In this document: piece after piece, positions 35,900 to 47,487 of the stretch
Position numbering within the stretch: position 1 is the stretch's first letter
Layout of the letters: each line of letters starts with the position of its first letter
NCBI GenBank assembly: GCA_963693085.1
Contig: OY856409.1
Coordinates: forward strand, 295,344,058-295,408,057
Reading direction: 5' to 3'
Source of the DNA: Alisma plantago-aquatica
Taxonomy: Eukaryota > Streptophyta > Magnoliopsida > Alismatales > Alismataceae
Length of the DNA: 64,000 nt
Program-made: the position numbers and the translations under genes
Notes under the pieces: model-generated
What the model saw: the letters and a program-made list of their open reading frames with translations, nothing else
The model's database searches: none
What the model was told of the DNA's origin: nothing

Positions 35900-36430
35900 T
35901 GATCATGTCTGAAGAAAGGTTCAAGAGAAAGTTAAAACCATTGTCTATAATGACAAATGTGCCAATCTCCATCATCAATCTTAGTGGAGTTAATCACTTG
36001 CTCTGGATGAATGACAAATCCCATTTACATGATCTTTAGAAGGCGAATAAATATATTGATAAGCCTCCTGAGGACACTCCTAAAGGGAAGCAAAGGAATA
36101 GCCAAGCCAAGGGTTGGCCATTGAATAGCATGGATCCCAATACTGCCTCCAAGTTTATGTTTCATAAGATTGCTAAAGAACAATGAGAGGTGGCTTGTTT
36201 TCACTTTACATAAGGTAAGAAAGCCATGCACATCTACGAGATCTAGGACAAATTTCCAGTAAACATCAGGGAGAAAAGACCTCAAATGACTATTACAATT
36301 TCATTCTAGCGCTCACTTGTCAATTGGGTTTCTTCACACCAGTCTCTTCTGGTAAACAAACCAAGAAACATGCAGGACTGGTCACTATCAAATTTCTTAA
36401 CAGGCTTCATCATAGTTTTTCCCTAGTTTA
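35900..36430 (+). pseudogene. copia gag remnant (O2)
   Basis: The plus strand reads a copia Gag N-terminus (LSGVNHLLWMNDKS near 35980), a WPLNSMDPNTASKFMFHKIAK motif near 36117 and, after stops, a KKAMHIYEI motif near 36210. These correspond to the W-L-x-N-S-x-x-P and I-Y-E-L motifs of plant copia Gag. At least four in-frame stops occur. No CCHC knuckle was found downstream. Confidence 0.7.
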
Positions 36431-37904
36431 CAAAAAAAGTTTGACAACAGATCGATTCCCTTCAATGGAAGCATACTAACATTTGCAACAATCTTATGTG
36501 TGCCCACGACTTCTCTCCACTACCCTCTTAGATCCGCAAACTGCTATGATAATTGCAGCTCGTGAGCAAAGATGAGATCATGATCCAAGACCCAAGTGCA
36601 CCTTCTCCAAGATTGGGTATCTGGAGGAATGATGCCATTAATAGCATGGTCATCCATATGCGCGTGGCAGAGGCACTGGTGCGGCTAACATAGCTTGGAC
36701 AACAGTTCTTCTCAAGTCACCATCTCCTAGCCTACGTTACTGCGTATGATCAACTCCTACAAGCATCTCAAAATGCTCAAGCTCATGGGAGATCCACGGC
36801 ACTACAGCATGTTGTGACATCCTCTACATCTCTTCTCCAAACAAGAATATATGAGGGCCTCTGTGATAGCAAAGAACTCATCATGGGTTGTCGAGGCCGC
36901 CCAACATGTGATGGGTATGAGTAACCATCTCAACACCATGGTGTAGGACTTCGACTCCGTGTCGACTTCGCCAGGTGTTGGAAGTGGAAGTTTGTAGAAA
37001 CATCGAGGAATTTTCGAGGAAGTTTAGACGCAAACTTCAACAAACATCGGTAAAACTTCGACGCCTTTTTTGAAAGAAAACGAAGCAAATCCAAATAGAA
37101 CATCGATGGAAAACTTCTAATTATCGTTAGAACTTAAAACTCAATCTTAAAAATGTCAATAATAACATAAAATCATGAGTTCACAACACAACACGAGATT
37201 CACAAGTCAAAAGGTAGAGAATAGAATTGTAGACAGTAGATTAACTACATAATAGCAGCTTTCTTCTTCAAATACAAGCACAAGGGGTGCCTCCTCCAAG
37301 CTCCAACACTCAAACGAGGCAAAACATCAAGTTCCCAGCACACACCACTCTTCAATTCACTAAGGAGTGAAGTGGAAGGCCAATTCAAGCACTCCTCTTG
37401 CTTAAATAATACTCGAGCAGGACACTTGACTGGGCTGACTTTGGCCGTCTAAATGTCGGCTTGATGTCGCCAACATCGAGGATTGATCGACAACATCGAC
37501 AACATTGTCATGGAAATGAACTGTGCCAAGCCAACTTCGTTGATGTTGCGGAAAAATCAGGTCGACATTGTGACCAAGTCGACTTATCCAGGCTTCAACT
37601 TCACCACTCATCGAAATCGACATCATCGGCGAAACATCGCCCAACATCGTGGATGATCAAAACCATGCTCTACACTAAATTCCTACATTCCAAACTCCTT
37701 TATTACATTCATGTTAATATGTTTTGCTCAATTTGCATAGCTGACATCAATAGAATTTGTTGGATGATTTTTGTCAAATGGCATGTTTGCATTTGCTAAA
37801 GAGTAGGGATGACATGTTTGCATCTGTTAAATTGTACGGTGACATGTTTTGTGTGTTTGCATCTATTCATCTGATTATTCAAACCATTAACAGTTAGCCA
37901 TGTG
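36431..37904. other. spacer with ACATCG-rich stretch
   Basis: Expected here are the protease and integrase start of O2, but none can be read. Bases 36940-37680 are unusually rich in ACATCG, TTCGA and AACTTC words, for example near 37005, 37045, 37105, 37470-37500 and 37618-37650. This may be an extra insertion with subterminal repeats; I could not find its ends. Confidence 0.4.
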
Positions 37905-38010
37905 CACTGACAGCGTCTTGAGTGTATATATGGATTGGGTTTCCAGTTTTTGTGGGATGATCCATCAAAGATCATCTACCCACACTGCACAATAAAATGT
38001 TATTGCTAAG
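37905..38010 (+). pseudogene. O2 integrase fragment 1
   Basis: The plus strand reads SSFCGMIHQRSSTHTAQ (37942-37990) and then NVIAK, the stretch just before the third catalytic residue of copia integrase. It stops at C1 and continues after it (39580) with KNQHSLDIT. One stop (TAA near 37992) is in frame. Confidence 0.75.
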
Positions 38011-38026
38011 TATAGAGATATGGTGT

Positions 38027-39382
38027 CGACTAAAGCTCGGCTTGTGGCAAAAGGGTACGCGCAAACATATGGTGTCAACTATTTTGAGACCTCTCCTGTT
38101 GCACGATTACATTTTGTTTGAATTCTGATTTTTGTTGTTGTTAACAAAGACTGGTCCCTCTTTCAGTTAGATGTTAAAAATGCATTTCTCTATGGAGATC
38201 TACAAGAGGAATTTTACATGGAGAAACCACCCGGCTTCGTTGCTCAGGGGGAGTCTGCCTTAAAAGTTTGTAAACTGAAAAAGGCCATCTAAAGTCTCAA
38301 ACAGAGCCCACGTGCTTGGTTCGACAAACTCAGTCAGATCTTAGTCACTTTTGACTTCCGTCGTTCTCACTCAGATCATTCAGTCTTTATCCGCAAAACA
38401 GTGGTTGGACTAGTCATTCTTATTGTTTATGTTGACGATATTATTTTATCTGACAGTGATACCGTGGGTATACAGGCAGCTAAAACCTACTTAGAAAAAT
38501 ACTTTTTCACTAAAGATCTTGGAAAGTTGAGATATTTCTTAGGCATTAGGTTTCCAGATCATCTGCAGGGTTGTGTCTGTCTCAACGGAAATGTGTACTT
38601 GATCTCTTGCGGGAAACTAGTATGCTTGGCTGCAAACCAGCCAACATTCCCCTTGACCCAAATATGGATTGGGACGATGAAAATTCTCCTCCCTATGTTG
38701 ATCATCACCATTTCAGAAGGCTGGTAGGCAAGCTTATTTATCTGACGGTCACAAGAGCTGACCTCACTGCTGTCGTAGGATTCATCAGCAGGTATCTTGA
38801 TAAACCTCAGCAGTGTCATTGGGATGCTATATGTCACATTCTGCGGTATCTTAAAAGCTCTCCAGGCAAAGGATTGTTGTATAAGAAGCATGCCACTATA
38901 ATCTATCTAGTTTTTCAGACTCTGACTATGCAGGAAGTCGTTCTGATCGTAAATCAACGTCAGGATATTGTACATTTGTGTGCAGAAATCGTATTACCCA
39001 GCGAAGCAAAAAGCAGACTGTTGTAGCCAGATCCAGTGCAGAGGCAGAATATCGAGTTATAGCTCATACTCCACGTGAACTTCTGTGGGTCTAAAGTCTC
39101 CTCCAGGAGTTCGATATATCCTATTCCATCCCTATACTGATGTTTTGTGACAACAAGGCCTCCATTTTTATTGCGAGCAACCCTACTTTTCATGAGAGGA
39201 AAAAACATATTAAGGTTGACTGTCACTTTGTTAGAGAAACAGTTCCTTCTGGCCAGATTTACACTCCATATCTCAGCACTGAAAAGCAAGTAGCGGACAC
39301 CTTCACCAAGATTCTTCCAAAAGCTCGCTTTCAGACTCTAGTGGACAAGTTGGTCATGTTCGACATCTACGCTCCAGCTTGA
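38027..39382 (+). pseudogene. RT and RNase H of C1
   Basis: Motifs in order: TKARLVAKGYAQTYGVNYFET (start cut by the deletion), FQLDVKNAFLYGDLQEE, KQSPRAWFDKLS, LIVYVDDIILS (YVDD at 38428-38439), [12 protein letters not shown], then a frame change near 38555 and a second frame with LVGKLIYLTVTRADLTAVV (38724 on). RNase H shows ARSSAEAEYRV and MFCDNKASIFIASNP (39140-39200) and ends FDIYAPA. Only a handful of stops and shifts occur, so the copy is moderately young. It resembles C2 and D. Confidence 0.92.
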
Positions 39383-39389
39383 GGGGGAG

Positions 39390-39574
39390 TATAGAGATAC
39401 GTTGTGTTTTGTTGAGTGTCATGTGCCTAGCATGTGCCTCACTTATGCTTTTACTTCAATAGTTTAGTCCCATATTGCCCATCTCTGCTTTAGTCTCTAC
39501 ACTCTTCTGTTATATAAGAGATTGTATTGTACACTTGTTAAATCATCAAATAAGCAATTCTCATTCTATCTATA
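39390..39574 (+). repeat. 3' LTR of C1
   Basis: It follows GCTTGAGGGGGAG and has ends TATAGA and TCTATA, a perfect 6-bp inverted repeat and not the usual TG...CA. TTATATAAGAGATTG near 39512 is the likely TATA region. CTAAG follows at 39575. Confidence 0.9.
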
Positions 39575-39579
39575 CTAAG

Positions 39580-39700
39580 TGTAAGAATCAACATTCATTG
39601 GACATCACTAGAACTCTGTGTTTTCAAGCTAGTATGTAAAAAAATGGTCTAAAAATGTTCTTACCGCATGTTGTCTCATTACTCATCAATCATCTTTTGT
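39580..39700 (+). pseudogene. O2 integrase fragment 2
   Basis: It reads KNQHSLDITRTLCFQASM and then, after a one-base shift, WSKNVLTACCLITHQSSFV, the integrase stretch downstream of the catalytic Glu. It continues fragment 1 on the left and runs into C2 on the right. Confidence 0.82.
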
Positions 39701-39887
39701 CCTAGAATACTAAAGGTTATTTCTTATTGAGTGAATAAAACAAGTACATGACCCTCTCTTTTACAAGACAAGAGAGTGAGACATACAGTATAGCTAGGCA
39801 ATATGAGATAAAAGTACAAGAGGCTACAAAGACAAGCCAAAAATACACTAAGAAACAACACAACACAGTACAATATATATACTAAAA
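39701..39887 (-). repeat. 3' LTR of C2
   Basis: On the minus strand it follows the polypurine tract GCTTGAGGGGGAG. It contains CTCTCTTTTACAAGACAAGA near 39750 and matches 49813-50005. Family termini are TATTAGT and CTAGA, related in form to those of C1 and D. Confidence 0.9.
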
Positions 39888-39929
39888 CTCCCCCTCAAGC
39901 TGGAGCATAGATATCAATCATGCCCAGCT

Positions 39930-41480
39930 TGTCAATCAAAGCAGTGAATCGAGTCTTCGGAAGAATCTTGGTGAAGATATCTGCAACTTGATCGGAAGTA
40001 TGTGTATAAGGCGTAGATATTTGACCAGATAAGACAACTTCTCATACAAAATGACAGTCAACTTTGATGTGCTTAGTACGTTCATGAAATGTAGGATTAC
40101 TCGCAATAAAGATAGCAGCCTTGTTGTCACAGTACATAGGAATAGAATTGGAATGAGAGATACCAAAATCTTTCAGAAGGCCACGGACCCAGAAGAGTTC
40201 ACAGGTAGTATGAGTCATGGCTCGATATTCTGCTTCAGCACTAGAACGAGCAACAACAGTTTGTTTCTTACTGCGCCAGGTAACCAAGTTACCACCTACA
40301 AACATGCAGCAACCAGAAGTAGATCGGCGATCTATTTTGCTCCCAGCGTAGTCAGAGTCGGAATACCCAACAAGGTTACAGTGGCCATGTTTCTTATACA
40401 GAAGATCTTTCCCAGGAGAACTTTTTAGATATTTTAAAATATGACAGACAGCATCTCAGAGACATTGTCTTGGTTTATCGAGATAGCTGCTAACCAGTCC
40501 AACTACAGATGTAATATCAGCTCGAGTGACAGTAAGGTAAATAAGCTTCCCGACCATGCGACGATACTGATGATGATCAGGATAAGGAGGAGAAGTCTCG
40601 TCATCCCAATTAGTACTCTGATCCAACGGGGTATTGGCAGGCTTGGCTCCGAGAAGACATGTTTCAGATAGAAGATCCAGAACATATTTGCGCTGAGATA
40701 AGCACAGTCCAGAAGATGACCGAGACACTTCAATCCCAAGAAAGTATCGCAGTGTACCTAAATCTTTAGTGACAAAATGAGTTTCCAAGTAGCGTTTAGT
40801 AGCCTGAATACCTACATGGTCACTCCCAGATAATATGATGTCATCAACATAAACAATCAAGATAACAAGCCCAAAGACAGTGTGTTTGATAAATACAGAA
40901 TGATCAGACTGAGAACGGCGAAACTAAAAATTTTGAAGAATAGAGCTCATCTTATCAAACCAGGCACGGGGGCTTTGCTTCAGTCCGTAAATTGCTTTGC
41001 ACAGACAACAAACTTTTGAGGACTCCCCCTGAAGCACAAAACCAGGAGGTTGTTCCATGTATACCTCCTCATGCAGATCATCATATAGAATAGCATTTTT
41101 GACATCGAGCTGAAATAAAGGCCAATCAGAATTAACAACCACAGAAATAAGTACACGAACCGAGTTCAGACGGGCAACAGGTGAGAAGGTCTCAAAGTAA
41201 TCCACGCCATATGTCTGGGTATAGCCTTTGGCAACAAGACGAGCTTTGAGACGTTCAATAGTCTCATCAGGCTGATATTTGATCGTAAAGACTCATCGAT
41301 AGCTAGCTGGTGAACAACCAGTAGGAGGATCAACTAACTGCCAAGTGTTGCATTCAGTAAGAACCTGCATTTCAAATTCCATGGCCTGACGCCAAGCTGG
41401 ATGCTTAAGAGCCTGAGAAGCATTCTTAGGAATAGATACAGCAGAAAGAACAGATGTGAAATTTGCAAAAATAGTCCCCA
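39930..41480 (-). pseudogene. RT and RNase H of C2
   Basis: From 5' to 3' on the minus strand: linker with QAMEFEMQVLTECNTWQLVD (41481-41293), RT N-terminus DYFETFSPVARLNSVRVLI and LDVKNAILYDDLHEEVYM (41205-40924), then YVDDIILSGSD with YVDD at 40851-40840 and KYVLDLLSETCLLGAKPA (40860-40456), then RNase H with RRSTSG region, NLVTWRSKKQTVVARSSAEA and MYCDNKAAIFIASNP (40305-40042). In the first block Ala-Phe-Leu-Tyr-Gly became Ala-Ile-Leu-Tyr-Asp. Four or five stops separate the pieces. Confidence 0.93.
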
Positions 41481-41526
41481 AGTGATCAGTGGTATAGAAA
41501 TTCCCAATGGGGTGTTGTGTACAAGT

Positions 41527-42740
41527 CTAAGTACCTTTGCGTAAGTTGATAGGTACATTTAAGTCAGAAAATACCTGGGATGGAGGTGGATCTGCCATTG
41601 AGGATGAAGGATCTGGATGGGCCATGGAGGGAGTTGGAGCCTTCGGTCTTCTTTGATAAACCTTTAGTGAAGGCGCAGCAACAGGAGTGGTATCCGATGA
41701 ATCAAACGCATCAATCAGCGGTAAAGGTATATCAGCAAATAAATCTGATGTTAAGGCAGAACCAACAGAGGAATAAAATGACATATGTTCAAAGAAGACG
41801 ACGTCAGCTGAAACCATCCACTTCTTTCCAACCGGGTCATAGCAGCGGTACCCTTTTTGAGTCGTAGAGTACCCTAAGAAGACACACTTGATGGCTCGGG
41901 GATCAAGTTTAGTTAATCCAGGATGCAGATTTTTAACAAAGCAGGTGCTTCCAAAAATCCGAGGGGGGACAGAAAACAACGGAGCATCAGGATATAGAAT
42001 TTGATATGGAACTTGATTGTCAAGAACAGAAGATGCCATGCGATTGATAAGATAACATGCAGTAGAAATAGCTTCGGGCCAAAAATAGTGGGGAACATGG
42101 TAGTGAAACAAAAGAGTGCGAGCAACTTCAAGAAGATGCCGATTTTTGCGTTCGGAAACTCCATTTCGTTGCGGAGTATAGGCGCATGAGGTTTGGTGAA
42201 TAGTACCTAGTTTTCGACAAAAAGAACTGACTGAGGCTTGCATGAATTCAAGGGCATTGTCAGTGCGAAAGATTTTTATAGGTTTACTAAACTGGGTACG
42301 TATTTCAGAAGAAAAAAAAAAAGCAGTAATAGTATCAAGAATGTTAGACCGATCTTTCAACGGGAATATCCAGGTGGTTCTAGAGAAATCATCAATAAAA
42401 CTCATAAAATACCGGAAACCAGAGACGCTGGGAACAGAACATGGACCCCAAATATCAGCATGTACTATATCAAAAAGTTGTTTTGAGCCAATACATAATT
42501 TTTTTTGAAAAAGTAGACCTAGTCTGTTTGCCTAACTGGCAAGTTTCACAATGAAAAACAGAATCAGAAATAGCAGGTAGTATGTGCTATAATTTGGCCG
42601 CTGACGAATGTCCCAACCGATAGTGCCAATGGATGTCTGTCACAGAAGTCAGAAGCGCAGCAGTCTCGGTACATCCAGGTAGTATAAGTCGTATGGTCCC
42701 TCATGGCCCGAACCAATCTTCGTCCTTGTACGCAAATCCT
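41527..42740 (-). pseudogene. integrase of C2
   Basis: A 292-codon open frame (42405-41527) carries the integrase core and C-terminus: FIDDFSRTTW, KIFRTDNALEFM and GVSERKNRHLLE supply an intact D, D, E triad, followed by YFWPEAISTACYLINRM and IKCVFLGYSTTQKGYRCY. It ends with a Pro/Ser-rich linker. Upstream (42740-42406) the GAG-pre-integrase with HCETCQLGKQTRS is broken by a stop and shift. The break toward the protease at 42750 is the Athila-like insertion. Confidence 0.93.
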
Positions 42741-42750
42741 GAAAGATAAC

Positions 42751-44672
42751 TGATAACACCCATTTTATGGCTGCTAGAGCTTACATTTTATTATCAAAAT
42801 AGCCTCCAAACCTGATTTCCTCTTCGTTTTATCTTATTTATTGTGAAAGAATTATGCCCATTATGCCCCAGACAATATTTCCCATCTTTTACAGGGTTTT
42901 TCTTATTTCTTCCACAAAAAGAGCATCAATGGGCCCCTCAGGCCCATCAGCAATTAAGTCCCCGTCCCGGCCCAGTAGCACGTGAGGCGACACCCCTTCT
43001 TACCCGTCACGGTCGACCCGACGTGGGTGTCGCGTGGGAGTCCTGGCCGCTGTAGCTTTCTACCCGATATGGTGTCTTACTCGTCACGGCTCGCCACCCG
43101 ACGAGGTCGTTACACGATATGGTTACCCCTCGGCGCCACAGCACAACACGGTTCCTAACCCGCCACAGCCGTACGCGATACACTTGTTGCCCGGCACTTT
43201 GATGGCCCGACACGCGTGCCAGGCGACAGCCGTATCCAGCCCCTCCCGAAGCCTCGAGAACGGAGCCAGGACGAAGGACACGTGGTCTAATAAAAGCCAC
43301 AACTCCCATCAACTCGCTGCCTATAAATAGCAGCTACAAGCCTACGATGGGATGTGTCGGACCCTACGAGAGCTAACTCCCAAAGAAAAGGAGCTAGTGC
43401 ATCGAGTTTCCAGAAAGCCTGTCGGGCGATACTAGGTGAGCACACCCTCATCCCGAGAGGGATGGGAGGAGTTCACTTAGAAACTGTTCCGGTAGCAGCA
43501 AGCAGCACAATATGATCCTCAAGGCCACTTCAACAATGTCGGGTTCCTACCTAGGCTTCAACCCGAGACGGCCTGCCCACCTATACTATACCCGACACGA
43601 AGAATCCGAGAGCCTTAAGATAGTGTTTACCCAATATGTATCCTAACCCGACACGGTACCCAAACCCGATATGGTTTATACCTGTCACGGTTGCAGCCCG
43701 ACATGACCATATCGAGCGGAGGTCCTATCCCGATACGACCCTTACCCGTCACGGTCCACGACCCGACACGGTCGTACCCCGATAGGGCCGCTACCCAGTA
43801 CCGGGTTGACACCATCTTAAGTGTCTACTGTTGTGTCTTCGATCTCCTAAATCAAGGAGACTGATATCTATCTTCCCTTTATAGCATTTACTTTCATTTA
43901 ATTACAGCATTGTAACTAAATCTTTATGTCTCTTTATGATTACTAGAATCTGCGGAGTTTATCTCATATCGTTCTATGTATGGCTTTATTTCGTTGGATG
44001 ATTTCTTTCTGGCATCTGAGTTCTAGTTTCTTCTTTCTGATTCACGCTTTTGACTAACTATCGAATCGTGTTTCTTGTTTTGACTCCTTCGAGAGGAGGA
44101 CGTCGTAAACTTCTAGAGCTTGGTCTGATTCAGGTGTACGAGAGTGCCCAGAACCAGAGTTGCGCTTGGTTTACCCTTCCACGCGAGCCCACACCTAGTA
44201 CCTTTGAGAGAGGGAACTTAGTGCATGGCTCGTTGGCGTCTTCTTTGAGAGAAGAAGGCGCCGGATGTAGGATGTCGCCGCTTGTTACGATTAAGTAATC
44301 TTCCTTCGTGCTATGCCCTGAAAGTAGTTTTATCTCCTCGATTTCCCTTATACGAAAACCACCATAAAAACTGCTAAAACCCAAAATACCCAAAGCTTTA
44401 ATCCTTCTGATAACTCCCTTTGGAGATAGGTTTTTGTTTAATTCTTTGTGATTCTTTTTCTACGACATACCCTTATCCTTTGACCTTTCGATGTGTTTAG
44501 ACAAGTAAAACTTTGGTTCTGAAGCGCTATTCTTCCAGTCCATGTGTTTGACCCCAAACTACTTCGACCCTGTGCTAGTTGCAGGAGTCTTAAACATTCG
44601 GATATTATAAATTACTAAAGTCCGATGACCTAGACATGTCTCCATTTTTGGACCCACGTTTAAAACTTGTCA
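42751..44672 (+). repeat. 5' LTR of the Athila-like element
   Basis: It starts TGATAACACCC and ends ACTTGTCA, seven bases before the primer site. Bases 43000-43220 and 43550-43815 hold many copies of a 10-base word CCCGACACGG, CCCGATATGG or CCCGTCACGG at irregular spacing, described in the findings. CTATAAATAG near 43320 is a likely TATA box. GC content is higher than in neighbouring DNA. Confidence 0.85.
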
Positions 44673-44678
44673 ACTTTT

Positions 44679-44696
44679 TGGCGTCGTTGTCGGGGA
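44679..44696 (+). other. primer binding site, tRNA-Asp type
   Basis: TGGCGTCGTTGTCGGGGA differs at two bases from the TGGCGCCGTTGCCGGGGA site usual in Athila-type elements, which I recall as complementary to the 3' end of tRNA-Asp. Both changes are C to T. Confidence 0.85.
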
Positions 44697-44877
44697 CTCG
44701 GCAACGAATACCGTTCTAAGAATTCGAGTTTTACTTGCACTTTGCCAAAAACCTTGTATATATGCATATAATATTGTAGATACTTATTGTACATAATTTA
44801 TACAACACACTCACTTTTACACCTTTTCTTTTCAGGTACTTCTTCATCTCTCCAAACCCTCATGTGTCTGACAAGCA

Positions 44878-46173
44878 ATGGCTAAGGAAGCACCCGAAGC
44901 TCGGTCTCTTTGCTCTTTTGTCCAAGTGAGGGCGAATGAGGAAAGGAACCCAGTGGTGGAGCAACCGCTCAACATGGCTAACTTCGAGCTGAAGCCTGCC
45001 TTTCTCTAGATGTTGCAGCACAACCGGTTCGGAGGGAATACCAACGAGGAGAACCCTTACAACCATCTTACTACGTTCAAGAGGACTTGCAAGACCTTCA
45101 AGATCAACAGGGTCCCGATATCCTACATCTACACCCAGTGCTTTCCTTTCTCTTTGAGGGACAAAGCTATGGAATGGTACACAAGTCTCCAAGATGGGAG
45201 TCTCCCTGACTGGGAACATCTGGCTAATGCTTTTATCGCCAAGTTCTTCCCTATAGAGAGGACGATCAAGTGCCAAAACAAAATAACTAGGTTCTCGCAG
45301 AAAGTCTCAGAGAACCTGCATGAAACCTGGGAGAGAGATTCCAAGGCTATCAGAGGGAGTGCCCGCACCATGGTTTTTCTGAGCCCAAACTGATCACTAC
45401 CTTCTACAATGGGTTGTGCATCGGAGAAAGAAAATCCTTGAATGTCGCAGCTAGCAGCGATTTCTTGGGGCTCAGCGCCCAGAGAGCAAGGGAGATTATA
45501 GACAATATGGCCATCAATCAGCAGGACAGTGAATATGACAGAGAGTCAACGAGTCACTCCACTCTTGGAGAATCCAAGGTGATGGAAGCACTGTCGGCTA
45601 AGTTAGACAAGATAGTGACTGACGTTCAAGCCTTGAAGGACCAGAGCTATAAAGGCAAGGTCCAACAAGAAGTGGTAAGGAGTTGTCACATGTGGAGATT
45701 CGGACCATCTTTCTAACTTTTGCCCACATACGGCTACGCAGAGCGAGCCCGATGACAAAAGTACGGAGAATGTGAGTTACGTCCAGTACCGACGTCCCGA
45801 TCATCCCGGATTTTCGTATAGAAACACCAGCGCGGCTGAGAACTCTCACTAGCTGGTAGGCGGAACCTCTTCAGGAGGACAGCAGAATCATCAACGCTCA
45901 ACAGGTTTCCAGCAACCACAAGGCTACCCGAACGCCCAGCAAGGTCAGTAGCAGCGAACGTCGATGATAACCGAGTTGATGTCCTTTGCCAAGAAGCAGA
46001 ATGATCTGAATGAGAAGCTGCACAAAAGTTTTGTGGACAGCATGACATTGCTCAAGTTAATGCAACAACAGATGGGAGGTTTTTTGACTCAGATTGGGGA
46101 GCTCCAGCAACACAACCAGATAAATCAGCAGCTGGCAAGCCTAGCCCAGAGTATCAACCATCAAGTAGGGTGA
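44878..46173 (+). pseudogene. Athila-like gag
   Basis: The capsid gene. ATG at 44878 opens a frame stopped by TAG at 45007-45009; the same frame continues at 45010-45392 with the Retrotrans_gag motif (NPYNHLTTFKRTCKTFKING-like, then FPFSLRDKAMEWYTSLQDGS and LANAFIAKFFPIERT). Further pieces at 45414-45716 (FYNGL-like, then a NSEYDRES-type linker) and 45964-46173 (Gln-rich coiled stretch) are in shifted frames. Two stops and at least two shifts disable it. The protease domain follows. Confidence 0.88.
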
Positions 46174-46221
46174 TTCCCGTCCAACACTGAGGCGAACCCG
46201 CGAGGGAATGAAACCGCGAAG

Positions 46222-47166
46222 ATGGTCGTCCTGAGGTCAGGAATAGTGTTGCAGTCGGCCCACGAGAAGAGAGCAACAACAGTAACAACACCAGTTAAGG
46301 ATGTAACCCCCGAAAAATCAGCAGAAGTACTTGCGAAGCAGAAGAAAGTAACAACAAAAGGAAACGACGACGCGACTTCCGAGGAGCATCCGAATAGGTA
46401 TGCACCCCGCATACCTTTCCCGCACAAGTTGGTGAAAGCCCAGTTGAAGAAGAGGTATGAGAAGTTTATGGCTGCCGTAAAGAAGTTGCACCTCGACATC
46501 CCTTTCTTGGATGCCATCGAGGAGATGCCCACATATGCAAAGTTTCTCAAGGACTTGATTTCAAGGAAGAAAAGAGGAGAAGAAGTTGAAACCGTGAAGC
46601 TAGCAAAAATGTCCAGTTCCTTTATCAAGGCAAGTATGCCTTCTAAGAAGAAAGATCCCGGAGCCTTTGTCATTCCTTTCCAAGTCGGAGACAACATGAC
46701 CCGTAAAGGTCTAGCGGACCTAGGAGCAAGCATCAGCTTAATGCCCTTGTACCTTGCAAAGAGGTTAGGACTTACTGATATAGTAAGTACCAATATGAGA
46801 ATCCAGCTAGCAGGTCACACCTTCACCAGAACCGTCGGAGTAGTGGAAGATGTGCCCATTAGGGTTGGGCGGTTCTTTATACCCTTCCTTGCTACCGGCA
46901 GAGCACTCATAGACGTAGAAGCAAGAATGATAACGATCAGAGTTGGACAAGAGCACATCAACTTCAACATCTGTGACTGCATGAAAGCTCCCTCGTTCTT
47001 TGAGTCTTCCTACTTTGTTGAAAGTTATCAACAACTCTGCGATGAGGTGAGGGAGGAGAAGGCTATGATGGACCCGCTGATGCGCGCCTTGACTGACAAC
47101 ACAGGTAGTCGAAGACCCGAAAGTGAAAGAGCTCCTGACACTTCTGGATGTCGAAGATCTGTCTGA
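46222..47166 (+). pseudogene. Athila-like protease region
   Basis: A 314-codon open stretch, the longest intact frame of this element. Residues 1-145 are a basic, Lys-rich linker (HKLVKAQLKKRYEKF). Residues 148-172 hold the protease core: PGAFVIPFQVG then LADLGASISLMPLYLAKRLGL, where the usual D-x-G-A site reads D-L-G-A as in Athila. Near residues 205-215 the stretch VGRFFIPFLATGRALIDVE lacks the roughly twenty residues with the L-I-L-G-R-P motif usually found between F-I-P and F-L-A-T-G, an in-frame deletion. Start choice is uncertain; it was part of a polyprotein. Confidence 0.88.
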
Positions 47167-47487
47167 AGCAGATGACCATATTGAGACCGTGATGTATGTT
47201 GCCCTACGAAGCAATCCTGCTGAAGAACCGGAAGAGAAGACCCCGCCTGAATTAAAGGTTTTGTCGAAAGGTTTGGAGTACCGATTCCTGGATGAAGGAT
47301 GAATCCCGTTATTATTAACTAAGAGCTGATTGACAGTCAGAAGGAACAGCTGTTGGAGGAGATGAAGCTACGAAGAAAAGCCTTAGGTTACTCGATTGGA
47401 GACCTAAGGAGGACCAGCCCTTCTGTGTGTATGCACAGAATCCATCTTGAGGAAAATTCCAAGCCCTACGCCCAGCCGCAATGAAAG

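Larger units (their letters stand above)
38011..39574 (+). mobile_element. deleted copia element C1 in O2
   Basis: A 1564-bp insert is flanked by CTAAG (38006-38010 and 39575-39579). The right end is a full LTR (39390-39574) starting TATAGAGATACG and ending TCTATA. The left end is only the first ten bases of the LTR (TATAGAGATA) joined directly to RT coding sequence. Everything from LTR base eleven through gag, protease and integrase is missing. The intact duplication shows the element arrived complete and was deleted later, or that the deletion kept the exact end. Confidence 0.88.

Noticed and set aside
39391..39574. C1 3' LTR and the 35.1-35.3 kb LTR as a pair
   Set aside because: The sequences do not align, and C1 has its own CTAAG duplication with a 5' stub.
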